Source of the DNA: Penium margaritaceum
Lineage: Eukaryota > Streptophyta > Zygnematophyceae > Desmidiales > Peniaceae
Assembly: GCA_023375785.1 (NCBI GenBank)
Contig: SZWC01009416.1
Coordinates: 49,481-92,329 of the forward strand
Direction: 5' to 3'
DNA length: 42,849 nt
Position 1 is the stretch's first letter. The number at the start of each line of letters is the position of its first letter. The notes under the pieces are model-generated. The model was not told where the DNA came from and searched no databases. It saw only the letters and a list, made by a program, of their open reading frames with translations. Both the position numbers and the translations under genes were made by a program. Shown one piece after another: positions 33,860 through 42,849 of the stretch.

Positions 33860-34500
33860 TGTTGGTTGTTTCAAACATGCAAGTGACCTCTTGAATCAAT
33901 TCATTCACATACACCATTATTACAGGTGACTAAGCAGATGTGAAGCTCAAGGCGCACACATAACTGGCCACGCATCGTTGGCGTCCCAGCCGATTGCAAG
34001 GTTGGCGTGAGCTCAATCACGCTCAGTTCTGCCAGAGAAAGTGCCTGCTGAATTCAGCATGTGATGATTAGTTGTGGCATGGCTAAAACATGATAGAAGG
34101 AATACTTCAGAGATGCATGCATCCACATATGCTCGTGGTCAATGTGATTCTTTGTTTGACTTATATGCATGCTATGCTAGTTGTGTAGCTCCTTGCACCG
34201 GGTTGCTGATCCCACGGGGCCACACTCTCGGTTGCTCCGAGGTATGAGTGACCACAGTGGCTTTTGCCGACGGGTTCGGTTCGACCAATGGGTGGCGGCA
34301 GGGCCCCACATTGAGCCACTCGTGTGGGTGGCCCGGTCAACCGGCTGCTAAGAGCTCGCTGGCTCCTCACCCTGGATTAACCATCTCTTGCCGTTTCTTA
34401 AGGTTTTCACCAGCTCCTCGCCTCACCCGTCGCCATGGATGTTGTGTGATTGCTCCTTGCATGGTAGAGAGGGTGTGTCGGCGTCTGACCGCAACCTACA
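33860..34500 (+). repeat. copia-B 3' LTR
   Basis: 641 bp, TGTTGG...CCTACA, uninterrupted partner of the split 5' LTR, followed by target duplication CCATG (34501-34505). Confidence 0.92.
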
Positions 34501-34603
34501 CCATGACCCCATGAACATTTCTTAGACCCACTTGAACCTCCTACTTGGAACTCCTCTTTGCCTGTCATTGGCTTTTCCACGTTTCCACCTCACTTGCTAA
34601 GAA

Positions 34604-34608
34604 CCTAG
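34604..34608. repeat. target-site duplication of LARD-D (left)
   Basis: CCTAG lies directly outside the LTR and is repeated exactly at 40629-40633. Confidence 0.92.
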
Positions 34609-35311
34609 TGAGAAGTTTCCTAGAACCTTCCTAACCACTTGCCGCAACACTAGGCGTCAGCGCCAGGTCAGCGTGTGACAACAGTCACAAGTTAGAGACA
34701 AAACTGCAAGGGTCTGGGTTGGGACACGAACAGAGTGTCAGGAAACTCAAACTGAATATAATTGCAGAGAGAAATGACAACTGACAAGCACACAGCATAA
34801 ATACCTGCCGCGGCACACGGCGGGTGACGCACGCGGCAGTGTCAGTTTGTCCTAAAACCGGCTCAAAACCACTGATTTGGCCGCAACTCTACGCACATGC
34901 ATCCAAACGCAACACCGTATGAACCTAGAGATGCAGGATCTTGAGCCGGACGCTACGACTGGTCACACGCACAAGTCCGGCATCGATCGGTGGACGGACA
35001 ATGCAAAACATGCAAATCGGGCTCGAGAGCCAGTCCACCGAGAAAACTCTAGCACCTGCAGAAAAACTGCAGAGCACCCCAGCAAGCACCCGGGACGTCG
35101 TGGCAATCGTCTGGCAGCTGCTGGTGGCTGGATCCACCAACCGTCAGTGCTCCNCTGTCATGTCGTAGCTCCTGGATAAGTCCCTGGACGATCCGGAGTC
35201 CTGTCGGGTCGTCACGATCTCCAATGCGGCCACCGCTCACCATCAGCTCCGGGTACACCCGTAGCTGCCACGGCTGTGGCTCGTGACGGGTGGAAGCCAC
35301 ACATACCAACA
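34609..35311 (-). repeat. LARD-D 3' LTR
   Basis: 703 bp as assembled. About 25 bp present in the other LTR are missing at N35154. Read on the minus strand it runs TGTTGGTATG to AACTTCTCA, with canonical TG...CA ends. Confidence 0.93.
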
Positions 35312-35326
35312 CTCCCCCTGGCTGAC
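35312..35326 (-). other. LARD-D polypurine tract
   Basis: On the minus strand, GTCAGCCAGGGGGAG directly precedes the LTR start TGTTGG. The CAGGGGGAG core resembles the copia CATGGGGGAG tracts. Confidence 0.8.
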
Positions 35327-36054
35327 ACATCCGTCAAGGCCACAATGGCTGAGCAAAGACAGGACAGGACGGTTCGGGAAACCAATCATGACAAGCACCG
35401 ATCAAGCATGCCACAGCACAGGGTCTCCTCGTGACAATGGTGCATCCCACCAAGTGCCCGGGTCTCGACCATGCACAAAGGCAATCACACACACGTGTCA
35501 AACATCATGCAAGAGAGAGAAAGAAAGAAGGTCTCCGCGTGACTCCGGAAAATGTCTCCGGGTATCCGGGTCTCGACCACATCATGCATGGGTCACACAT
35601 AACACACGGAGGCAATGGGTCTCCACATCACACCAGTGGAACTCACCAGGTGCGCGGGTCTCGACCAGCATAACCTCAATCACAACATCGTGCCACATTC
35701 CAAACAACCTCGTTGTCCTCACAAGAGTGTTAGGCCAAAGCCCACAACACTCCCCCTGGACTGCAGTGGCTGACAGTACGAGCAAAGCTGATGGCTGCTC
35801 CCAACACAATCCGTGAGGAGGGAGCACGGCTCCCCCATGGCCACATACCCCTGCACAGCAATAGCAAGGGTGACGACGATGCTGGTGGGATGTGCTCGGG
35901 CAGAGCCTCACCCCGGAGCGGCGTTGTCGTTGTCATCGTCATCGCTGTCGTAGTCGTCACTACTGTCGTCATCTGTTGATGTGACTGGTGCAGCGCTGAG
36001 GGCCTCCTCCAAAACAATCGCTTGCTGTATGGCCTCCAGCTGCTGAGCTGCATA
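35327..36054 (-). other. LARD-D 3' untranslated region with GGGTCTCGACCA repeats
   Basis: Non-coding stretch between the ORF stop and the polypurine tract. The 12-mer GGGTCTCGACCA occurs at 35460, 35568 and 35656, set in loosely similar units about 90-110 bp apart. Near 35925-35980 is a run of repeated CGTCGT/CATCGTC units. Frames crossing it on either strand look like repeat artefacts. Confidence 0.6.
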
Positions 36055-38601
36055 TCACCTCGCGGCCTCCGCAGCGTCAAGGCGCGTGTGGAGCTCGACA
36101 AGCTCTGAAGCGGCAGCCGACCGGCTGGCTGCAACTACGGCGTGCAGGCGGTCAGTCGCGGAATGAATCTGATGGTGGACCTCCATCATGTGCGCGTCGG
36201 CGCGAGTCACTGCCTCCTGCATCCTCGTCTCCTCGTCACGTAGGAAGCTCTCCACGCCAATAGGCAACTCAGCTGCTGCCTGATCACCAGCTGCTGGCAG
36301 GGGGTCATCACCACTAAGCGCGTCCGCATCCGTAGCAGCTGCACCAGAAGGGGGTGGTGCTGCGGAGTCACTGGCTGCTGCTGACACACTCGACACTCGG
36401 GTGTCAGGTGGCCAGACGTCGTCATCCGTCGGTGTAAACGCCGAGCCCCTGGTGCACAACCAATCGTCCACCTGCTGCTGTGCGTCCGCCCGTCGCCAAC
36501 GTGCATCCTGTAGGGACCACTCCGCAGCCTCGAGACGGGTGTGCACATCCTCCATGCACATCTCAGCAACCTGTCGTGCAGAAGCATATGTAGTGTACCA
36601 ACGGCTGCTGGCCTCCCGGAGCTCGGCCATGAGACTCTGCACGTGCACCTCCGCTCGAGCCACCACTGCCTCATGCTCGTCGACCATGGAGCGTAGGCGC
36701 TCGGGTACAGGAACTGTAGCTCGGAGGAGCGTAGCTATGTCATCGGCTGGAACCGCCGTGGTGTCAACGACACCGGTCAGGGTAGCGGGGTGTCGGATGT
36801 CTACAGCTCGCTCTGCATCCTCCATGTCGCACACGCGGACGTCTGCTCTCACCGAGAGGCTATCGCGTGCTCTAGCCGCGGCTACTGCAAGAACGGCAAC
36901 GCACTAGGCCTCTATGTCTGCCTCCGACCCTGCGTCCGACCGCTCCACGACGGACGACTGGTCCTCATCGAGGAGGTCTCCCTGGCAGTCAATCACCTCC
37001 TCCTGCTGCCCAGCACTATCTGTCAGAACCACCTGGGCGTCTGCTGTGGGCCGGGCATCAGCACCTGTATCACCTGCTCCTCCTGCTGCTGATCCTGGCA
37101 CCATGGCAGCTGTCTCCACACCAGCTAATGCAGGAGCGTGCGCATCGTCGGGCGCAGCTCCGGCATCGGCCGTCGTCACGTCATCCGCCAAAACATCAAC
37201 AATCACCAACTCCATCCCCGACTCTGACTGAGCATCGGACCAATCCTCCTCTGACGAAGAGTCTCCGTCATAGCGAATGTCTCCCCCCGCTGAACTCTCT
37301 ACTAGCTGAGTCTGCTGTGTGGCGTCATCCGCCTCGATCATCCTGCGCTGTAGAGCAGTCGCATCACCAATACCGAGCTCCGTCGCGGTCGTCAGCGGCC
37401 ACACCATCTCCCCCACGACTGGCACCTCGGCAGGAGCTGTGGGGACTCGACAGACCAACCCGTGCACAGGAGACGAGGGGATCTCGTCACCTGAGACTCC
37501 TCCCAAAACCGCGTCTACTGCCAACGTCCCGTCAGTAGCAGTGACTGCAACTGCTGCTACTGTCACGACGTCGATGGCTGCCGACACACCCACTGCCTGG
37601 ACGTCTGGCGACACTCCACTGGTCACCGATGTAGCGGAACGGACGTCTGCTCCACATGTGCCGGCTGACACCGCTACTGCTACTGCCTCATCCACTGGTA
37701 CTGCCCCACATGCCTCTGTGGTCTCTGCTACGTCAACTGTAGTCTCCGAATCCACTTCGGACGACTCGTCGGAGGGCTTGTCCTCATTGAGAGTGCCCTG
37801 TCGTGAAGCACCGTCTGTCGCATCCCTCATGCACTTGCTGGTGGGCGTCGGCAGAATCTCCATCCCCCCCTCGACTGACGCACCTGTAGAAGCTGCGGAG
37901 GGGTGCCACACCAACTTTGCAACTGGGGAGGAGGGAGTCAGCTTCGTGGTGACGTTTGCCGCTGCTGCGTCTGGTACTGCCTCCTGCACACGTCTTGCCA
38001 AACTTGCTCTCCGCCGCCTCGCGTGCCGAGTCCGAGAACGACGATGGCGAGCCGAAGAGACTACCCCAGAAGTGGAGGGGTCACTCGTCGGGATGACTCC
38101 AACTGCCTCCAGCATAGAGCGTAGGGTGTCAGATGTAGAGCTAAGGTCGGGGGGCGTGGCATCGTCAGGTGATGACACTGACGGAGGTGAGGATGACGAG
38201 GAAGAGGATGGAGACTGCAATGGCATGGCGGTAACAACCCGCTCAGAGACCACATGATCTGTGAGTTGTTGCACCATGCGCTTTAGACCTTGGAGCTCGG
38301 CGTACAGTACTGCCACAGCTCCGCTGAGGGGCGCTACGGTATCGACCGATAGCGTCCCGAGATCAGATGGAGGAGAAGGTAGACATGATCGCATCCAGCT
38401 CGGCCGCCACCCGGCAGGGCGGTGGCGACACTGGCGCCGGCCATGGTGCCGGTCGCCACAGTAGTAGCAGGCAAAGCCACTGGACACATGAGGTGTGTGC
38501 CATGGCTGCAACTGCCAGGGTGCCTGCGGTGTCTGCCACGTTTGTGGTCTCGGTGCAAGCCACGGCGCCAGCTGTGCCCATGGCCACGCAAGTGTGCTCA
38601 T
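36055..38601 (-). CDS. LARD-D ORF: zinc-knuckle, acidic, coiled-coil protein
   Basis: Start is the first ATG (38601) after an in-frame TGA upstream; it ends at TGA (36055-36057). The single internal stop is TAG at 36906-36904, about codon 566, after which the same frame runs 282 more codons. The N-terminus is Trp/Pro-rich (LAWPWAQLAPWLAPRPQ). It is followed by a CCHC knuckle, CYYCGDRHHGRRQC (about 38427-38469), of the Gag nucleocapsid type. Next are a Ser-rich stretch, a basic RHRRSRTRHARRRRASLARR patch, a long Ala/Thr/Val-rich region and an acidic region (SSSEEDWSDAQSE). After the TAG comes a helical, probably coiled-coil region (RSMVDEHEAVVARAEVHVQ and RLEAAEWSLQDARWRRADAQ). No capsid, protease or RT was found. 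I know no match. It may package its own RNA into a helper's particles. Confidence 0.75.
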
Positions 38602-38639
38602 CTCAGGAGCTCGGTGTGGGTGAGTGCACACAACACTTG

Positions 38640-40047
38640 CTCACGCTGACACAAGGCCACAAGGGGAGGTGAGCGATCGAAACACAATCTCTCAGATGTG
38701 CTGTGACGCCGTCACGAGGACGGTCACCACCGCGCTAGTGGTGCGCTGCTGTGCGACTCAAGTCGCCTTTGGTGCTAATGCTGCACCGTGTGCCGTCGTC
38801 AGCCGATGGCTGTGGCCTCAAGCCACCTTCGCTGCTGCTGCTAACGTTGCAAATCGCGCAACGGTTCCTGCTACTGCGAGTTTCGTCGTCAGCCGACGGT
38901 GGTGGCCTTAGGCCACATTTAAAAGGTGGAAAAATTAAAAATAAATAAAGACAGAGTAAAGGGAAACCCCCCCTCCCTTTTCTTTTCTCTTTACCCCCCT
39001 TTTTTTTGTTGGGGCCACCTCCTCGGGTGCCCCCTTTGGGGTTTTCTGGGGTGCCCCACTCGAGGCCCCCCCCTCTCTTCTCTCTCTTTTTTTTTGTTTT
39101 GTTTTTTTTTGGTTCGGCTCGACCCTCGCGGCGAGCAAACTGGAGGGGGAGGCTCGCTCCCCCCCCCTCGCGTGTAGCCGGCCGGAGGCCGGTCGTCGGC
39201 CTCCCCTGCCCCTCTCAGCCGGCGGGGGGGCGGCGTCTGGCCGGCACGCGCCGGCTCAAGCGCCGGCGCTTGGCCGGCGCTGTCGCGCCCTCCCGGGGCA
39301 CGACGGGTCGGACCGACCGGACCACCCCCCCTCTTGGGCGGGGTCCTTTGCGTCGGGTCCCCCTCAGGCCCGACAGCAGCAGCTGCTGCAGCAACTGCTG
39401 TTGCGGTTGCTGCAGCAACTGCTGCTGCTGCAGCTGCTGCCTGCAGCTGCTGCTGCTGCGGCTGCTGCTGCGGCTGCTGCTGCGGCTGCTGCTGCGGCTG
39501 CTGCGAATGCTGCTACAGCAGCTGCTGCAGCTGCTCGCCGTCGCCGCTGCTGCTATGGCTGCCGCTGCGCCTGCTGCACGCCGCTGCTGTAGCTGCTGCT
39601 GCTGCTGCTGCAATGCTGCTGCTGCTGTTGTTGCTGCTGGCGCTGCAGCTCCCGCAATGCTGCTGTTGCTGTCGCCACGCTGCTGCTACTGCCCGCGGCT
39701 GCTGCTGCCTCCGCTGCGAGCTGCTGCTGCTCGGAGCCGCCGATTCGCGCTGGGAGCTGCTGCTGCGAGCGAGCTGCTGCTGCGAGCTGCTTATCCCTTT
39801 TTTTTTGTCAGAATACCCAGCCAGGAACGACTGCTGCTGCCACCCGGTGCTGCTACTGCTACTGCTTGGCTTGGCTGCTGGAGCTGGTGACTGCCACAGC
39901 TCACCGGGTGAGGTGGACGGGACTGCGTGGTGATGTCACTGCTGAAAACGGCTGCAACGAGTCCCAGGACACGGCGGCGGCGGTGACTCTCACTGCTGCT
40001 GCCGGTGCTGCGTCTCTGCGGCGCAGCTCAGCGAGAGAGGTCTCGCT
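38640..40047 (-). other. LARD-D leader: CAG-repeat and homopolymer region
   Basis: Reading from the primer site downward, a small hairpin (AGCGAGA with TCTCGCT, 40030-40047 region) lies next to the primer site. Then come an imperfect CAG tract (39366-39790; CTG on the plus strand), GC-rich sequence and G/A homopolymers (38960-39110). Two diverged copies of a segment containing TCGTCAGCCGA lie near 38785 and 38885. The same order (primer site, hairpins, CAG tract, G/A runs, ORF) occurs in copia-A. Long Ala/Leu/Cys frames here are repeat artefacts. Confidence 0.6.
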
Positions 40048-40059
40048 GCTCTGATACCA
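40048..40059 (-). other. LARD-D primer-binding site (tRNA-iMet)
   Basis: On the minus strand, TGGTATCAGAGC follows the 5' LTR with no spacer. It is an exact match to the plant copia-type primer site. Confidence 0.92.
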
Positions 40060-40628
40060 TGAGAAGTTTCCTAGAACCTTCCTAACCACTTGCCGCGACA
40101 CTAGGCGCCAGCGCCAGGTCAGCGTGTGACAACAGTCACAAGTTAGAGACAAAACTGCAAGGGTCTGGGTTGGGACACGAACAGAGTGTCAGGAAACTCA
40201 AACTGANGTCTGAACCTAGAGATGCAGGATCTCGAGCCGGACGCTACGACTGGTCACACGCACAAGTCCGGCATCGATCGGTGGACGGACAATGCAAAAC
40301 ATGCAAATCGGGCTCGAGAGCCAGTCCACCGAGAAAACTCTAGCACATGCAGAAAAACTGCAGAGCACCCCAACAAGCACCCGGGACGTCGTGGCAATCG
40401 TCTGGCAGCTGCTGGTGGCTGGATCCACCAACCGTCAGTGCTCCGGCGCCAGCTGGGCCCGCATCAGGGATCTGTCATGTCGTAGCTCCTGGATAACTCC
40501 CTGGACGATCCGGAGTCCTGTCGGGTCGTCACGATCTCCAATGCGGCCACCGCTCACCATCAGCTCCGGGTACACCCGTAGCTGCCACGGCTGTGGCTCG
40601 TGACGGGTGGAAGCCACACATACCAACA
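40060..40628 (-). repeat. LARD-D 5' LTR
   Basis: Direct repeat of 34609-35311. It lacks about 170 bp at N40207 but includes the roughly 25 bp missing from the other copy. CCTAG follows at 40629. Confidence 0.92.
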
Positions 40629-40633
40629 CCTAG

Positions 40634-42308
40634 GTCAACTGTACTCCTCTCCGAATCAAAAGCCGATTGCATTGGCATACACCCTTGTACAACGTTGGAT
40701 GCATTTCATCAAAAACATGTTAACAGCCCATAGAGCGAATTTATCTAGACTCGGAATTGGCCTGTCTATATAAATCTGGTTATATGTCTTTCATGCTCTT
40801 TCAAACGTTGGTAGTATCACTCTTGTCTACATCCCTTCCTGCTCTGACTGATGGTGGGAGACCGTGCTAGACCCTTAAGACTTTTTTTGGTGCTAGTTTG
40901 ATAGTATAGTGCACGCAATGCATGCGTACGTCTACAGATTAAACCTTCCTTAAAGAAGACTTTGCCACTGATTAGACCATTAGATTGGATTTACAATGGA
41001 ATCTAGCTGTTGATATGGCTTTAGTGTAGTTCCAAATCAAGTATTTGTGTGTGTGTAATAAACACATGTATGATAGGAACAATGTTGGGGAATCGTCCCT
41101 ACACCAAAGAAATGAAAGACGTACTTGCAGATGGTTGTAAGAATTTAAAACAATGTGTCTTAAAAGATATGCACTCCTTCGTCCTTTTCATGAGGCAAGA
41201 AGGTCTAATAGAGCATCTCACTTGCATCAACTACAATCCATTTCTTGTCCTTCCTTTCGAGCCTGTGGATGTTCTCTTATTACACATTGATCCATGTGTC
41301 TTGAATGCTATGGGTTTGTCACTTGCTTGATCTTGTTTCACCTAATCTAGCTAGAAAATAAGCACATGCGTCCCTCTTTGCGACACTTAAAATCTCAGAA
41401 AAATTCCTTTATGGATTATAATGAGAGATATGGCTCATATTTTGGATGCACTCATCATTACAGGGAAATAATGAGAAATCTTGCAAGTAGCTCTTCAAGG
41501 CGGAATCTTTCCATGGGGCCTTTCTACTATGTTTCATATTATATTAAAATTTATTGTGTGGAAACGCCAAACCATCTATTGATTCCCAAAAGTAACAGCC
41601 TTTTGGGTTCAACTTTCGTGCTTGTATCCCCGCACCTTTTGTGACGATCATGGGCATGACAAAAGCTTGGGTACGGGCTCGAAAGTCCGCTATCTTGGTT
41701 TCTCGCGTATCTTTTCGATTGTCGGCCGTAAGTAGTGAAGTACGCATTTCCAGACCTTTGAGATGTACCTGGAAAATCGTGAGAAAAATGCCCAATCACT
41801 GCTGGTCAGACCGACCGTCTGACAGAAGCATCGACCGTACTGCGGCTTTGGCCATCTTCGACATCATTTTTCAGATCTGGGCACACCGATTGAGAACAAC
41901 AGGTTACAACGCAACCTCAGAGAATCTTACAGTTGCAATGTCAACCCGTCGCAAGGGAAAGGTTCGACAGTTTTCCATTCTCAGAACACAAACCTGAGGT
42001 TTGCGCACTCATAGCTTCGGTGTTGAGCGTGCGAGTCACAGCTTGCTAAAAGCACGTGGTCACCACACCTCGCCACACCTCGAAAGAAAGACGCAAAGTA
42101 GTGCTGAGGAGGGGAAAGATCTTCGATGCTGCGCAGCTCACGACCAGGGCGACAAGTGGACGGCAGGCCCATGTTGTGCATGTCGTAATGATTCTTGTGT
42201 TTGCGCGGGAAACGCCCCCTGAAAATCGGCGGATTCGAGTGCTCACCTCGAGCGGATTAATGGCGCTTGGCACAAAGGAACGGTAGATGCGTTCCCGAGA
42301 ATCGCAGA
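40634..42308. other. right flank, no supportable gene
   Basis: AT-rich to about 41640, then more mixed. Frames of about 93 codons at 41049-41330 and 41366-41644 have no recognisable domain and no supporting context. This was the target DNA of LARD-D, whose left continuation is at 34506-34608. Confidence 0.5.
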
Positions 42309-42808
42309 CACGACTTCGGTCATGGAGGACGACAAAATGAAGGGTGCGGCTGGTAAACGCTGGAATCCATCGTTGAACGCCATCGGACAGTTCATCGCAC
42401 CTTTTGTTGGAGGACTTTCATAGTCCACACACCTCCCATAGCTGTCAATCATGGTCACCGCCAGTCAGAAGAGCGGTGCAGGCGGTCAGGTCCGGATGTA
42501 CCCTCTTCCCAACTGTGGACGAGCATCGAGCTTCCAACAATGGACGCTCACACGTGATTTGTGAAAACTGGGATTGTTGGGAAGATTCTGTTCAGCCATT
42601 CGTGCGCCGCGTGGGGCCCGCAAGGATCGCTGAACGAGGTAAGAAAGAGGTCTTTCCGGACGGATCGACGTTGAGGGGCGAGCGACCCTACGTGTACGAC
42701 TTCAAATCTGAAACACCGCGGACAGGACCGACTGCCCATCGCTGGAATCCATCGTTGAGACGGCCCAACGACGCATTCCAGCGTTTACCAGCCGCGCCCG
42801 AAGTCGTG
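42309..42808. mobile_element. MITE-like or foldback element with nested inverted repeats
   Basis: Two inverted pairs share one centre. CACGACTTCGG (42309-42319) pairs with 42798-42808. The 21-bp GCGGCTGGTAAACGCTGGAAT (42346-42366, one base over the quoted limit, so check it in the sequence) pairs perfectly with 42775-42795. CGCTGGAATCCATCGTTGA occurs directly at 42358 and 42740. The second copy forms a hairpin with 42766-42783. There is no transposase. About 500 bp with terminal inverted repeats suggests a MITE; outer ends and target duplication were not determined. Confidence 0.5.
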
Positions 42809-42849
42809 CCGCCAACTTCACCCAAACATCGTCAACTAAGGCCGCGCCC

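Larger units (their letters stand above)
9721..34500 (+). mobile_element. copia-B: old Ty1/copia element carrying two nested elements
   Basis: The element proper is 9721-9727 plus 19249-26694 plus about 33387-34500, roughly 8.6 kb, interrupted by copia-A and gypsy-C. It has LTRs beginning TGTTGGTTG; the 3' LTR ends CCTACA. The primer site is TGGTTTCAGAGC (19863), the polypurine tract is CATGGGGGAG (33850) and the target duplication is CCATG. In order it carries a leader reading frame, gag and pol (protease, integrase, RT, RNase H). The coding frame continues from 26694 straight to 33387 once gypsy-C is removed, which proves the nesting. LTRs differ by roughly 12-15% by eye, and several frameshifts and a degraded zinc knuckle show it is the oldest intact element here. 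Confidence 0.92.
34609..40628 (-). mobile_element. LARD-D: young non-autonomous LTR retrotransposon
   Basis: Minus-strand element of about 6 kb with LTRs TGTTGGTATG...AAACTTCTCA (34609-35311 and 40060-40628), exact 5-bp target duplication CCTAG, primer site at 40048-40059 and polypurine tract at 35312-35326. The 4.7-kb interior has no RT, integrase or protease motif in any frame I examined. It carries one long zinc-knuckle ORF, a CAG-rich leader and G/A homopolymer tracts. That fits a LARD, a large retrotransposon derivative that relies on another element's Pol. Over about 540 comparable LTR bases I count about six differences, making it the youngest element here. N positions at 35154 and 40207 mark missing pieces of the two LTRs, so the true LTR is near 730 bp. 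Confidence 0.93.

Noticed and set aside
35460..35667. CRISPR-like regularly spaced 12-mer
   Set aside because: Only three short copies with unequal spacing inside an LTR element of eukaryotic type; a decayed minisatellite is simpler.
37319..38257. 312-codon plus-strand frame
   Set aside because: It is antisense to the LARD-D ORF. The minus frame is longer, carries the zinc knuckle and agrees with the element's orientation.
39006..39933. Leu/Cys-rich and Ala-rich plus-strand frames of up to about 290 codons
   Set aside because: These lie antisense in the LARD-D leader over CTG repeats and homopolymers, with no domain.

Overview
The window is repeat-dominated nuclear DNA of a plant-like eukaryote. 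Four LTR retrotransposons, all primed by initiator-methionine tRNA, make up most of 9.7-40.6 kb. A streptophyte (charophyte alga or early land plant) fits best because of the chromodomain Ty3/gypsy element, the TGGTATCAGAGC-type primer sites and the CpG-rich copia elements; the species is inference. No convincing host gene was found. The 1-9.7 kb and 40.6-42.8 kb flanks are mostly AT-richer DNA without long reading frames.

Layout. 1-9720: two GC-rich segments in opposite orientation (1-165 and 8838-9180) enclose AT-richer DNA with a decayed minus-strand copia pol relic (3560-4640) and an old LTR relic (3140-3400). 9721-34500: an old Ty1/copia element ('copia-B', target duplication CCATG). A younger copia ('copia-A', 9728-19243, duplication TTGGT) sits 7 bp inside its 5' LTR. 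A Ty3/gypsy chromovirus ('gypsy-C', 26695-33381) sits in its RNase H region. 34609-40628: a very young minus-strand non-autonomous LTR element ('LARD-D', duplication CCTAG). It has no reverse transcriptase but a long ORF with a CCHC zinc knuckle, an acidic middle and a helical C-terminus. 42309-42808: nested inverted repeats resembling a MITE or foldback element.

Three observations stand out. First, gag-pol frames in all four elements are interrupted mostly by TAG (about 41 TAG, 5 TGA and 2 TAA by hand count), while all six natural ends I could place use TGA. Several TAGs align with Gln in a sister element. This could mean UAG is decoded, but CAG-to-TAG decay by cytosine deamination is a serious alternative. 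Second, gypsy-C has a textbook -1 frameshift signal between gag and pol: GGGAAAC, 5-nt spacer, 8-bp hairpin. Third, LARD-D and a 486-codon leader frame in copia-B encode proteins I do not recognise. Six N positions mark assembly gaps; four are flanked by direct duplications, and in the three that fall in coding sequence removing one copy restores the reading frame, so these are probably artefacts.

How they work together: copia-A, copia-B and gypsy-C each encode Gag, protease, integrase, reverse transcriptase and RNase H for copy-and-paste movement. LARD-D lacks pol and must borrow it, most likely from a copia relative, because its LTR start, polypurine tract and primer site are copia-like and a related LTR lies beside the copia relic at 3.1-4.6 kb.
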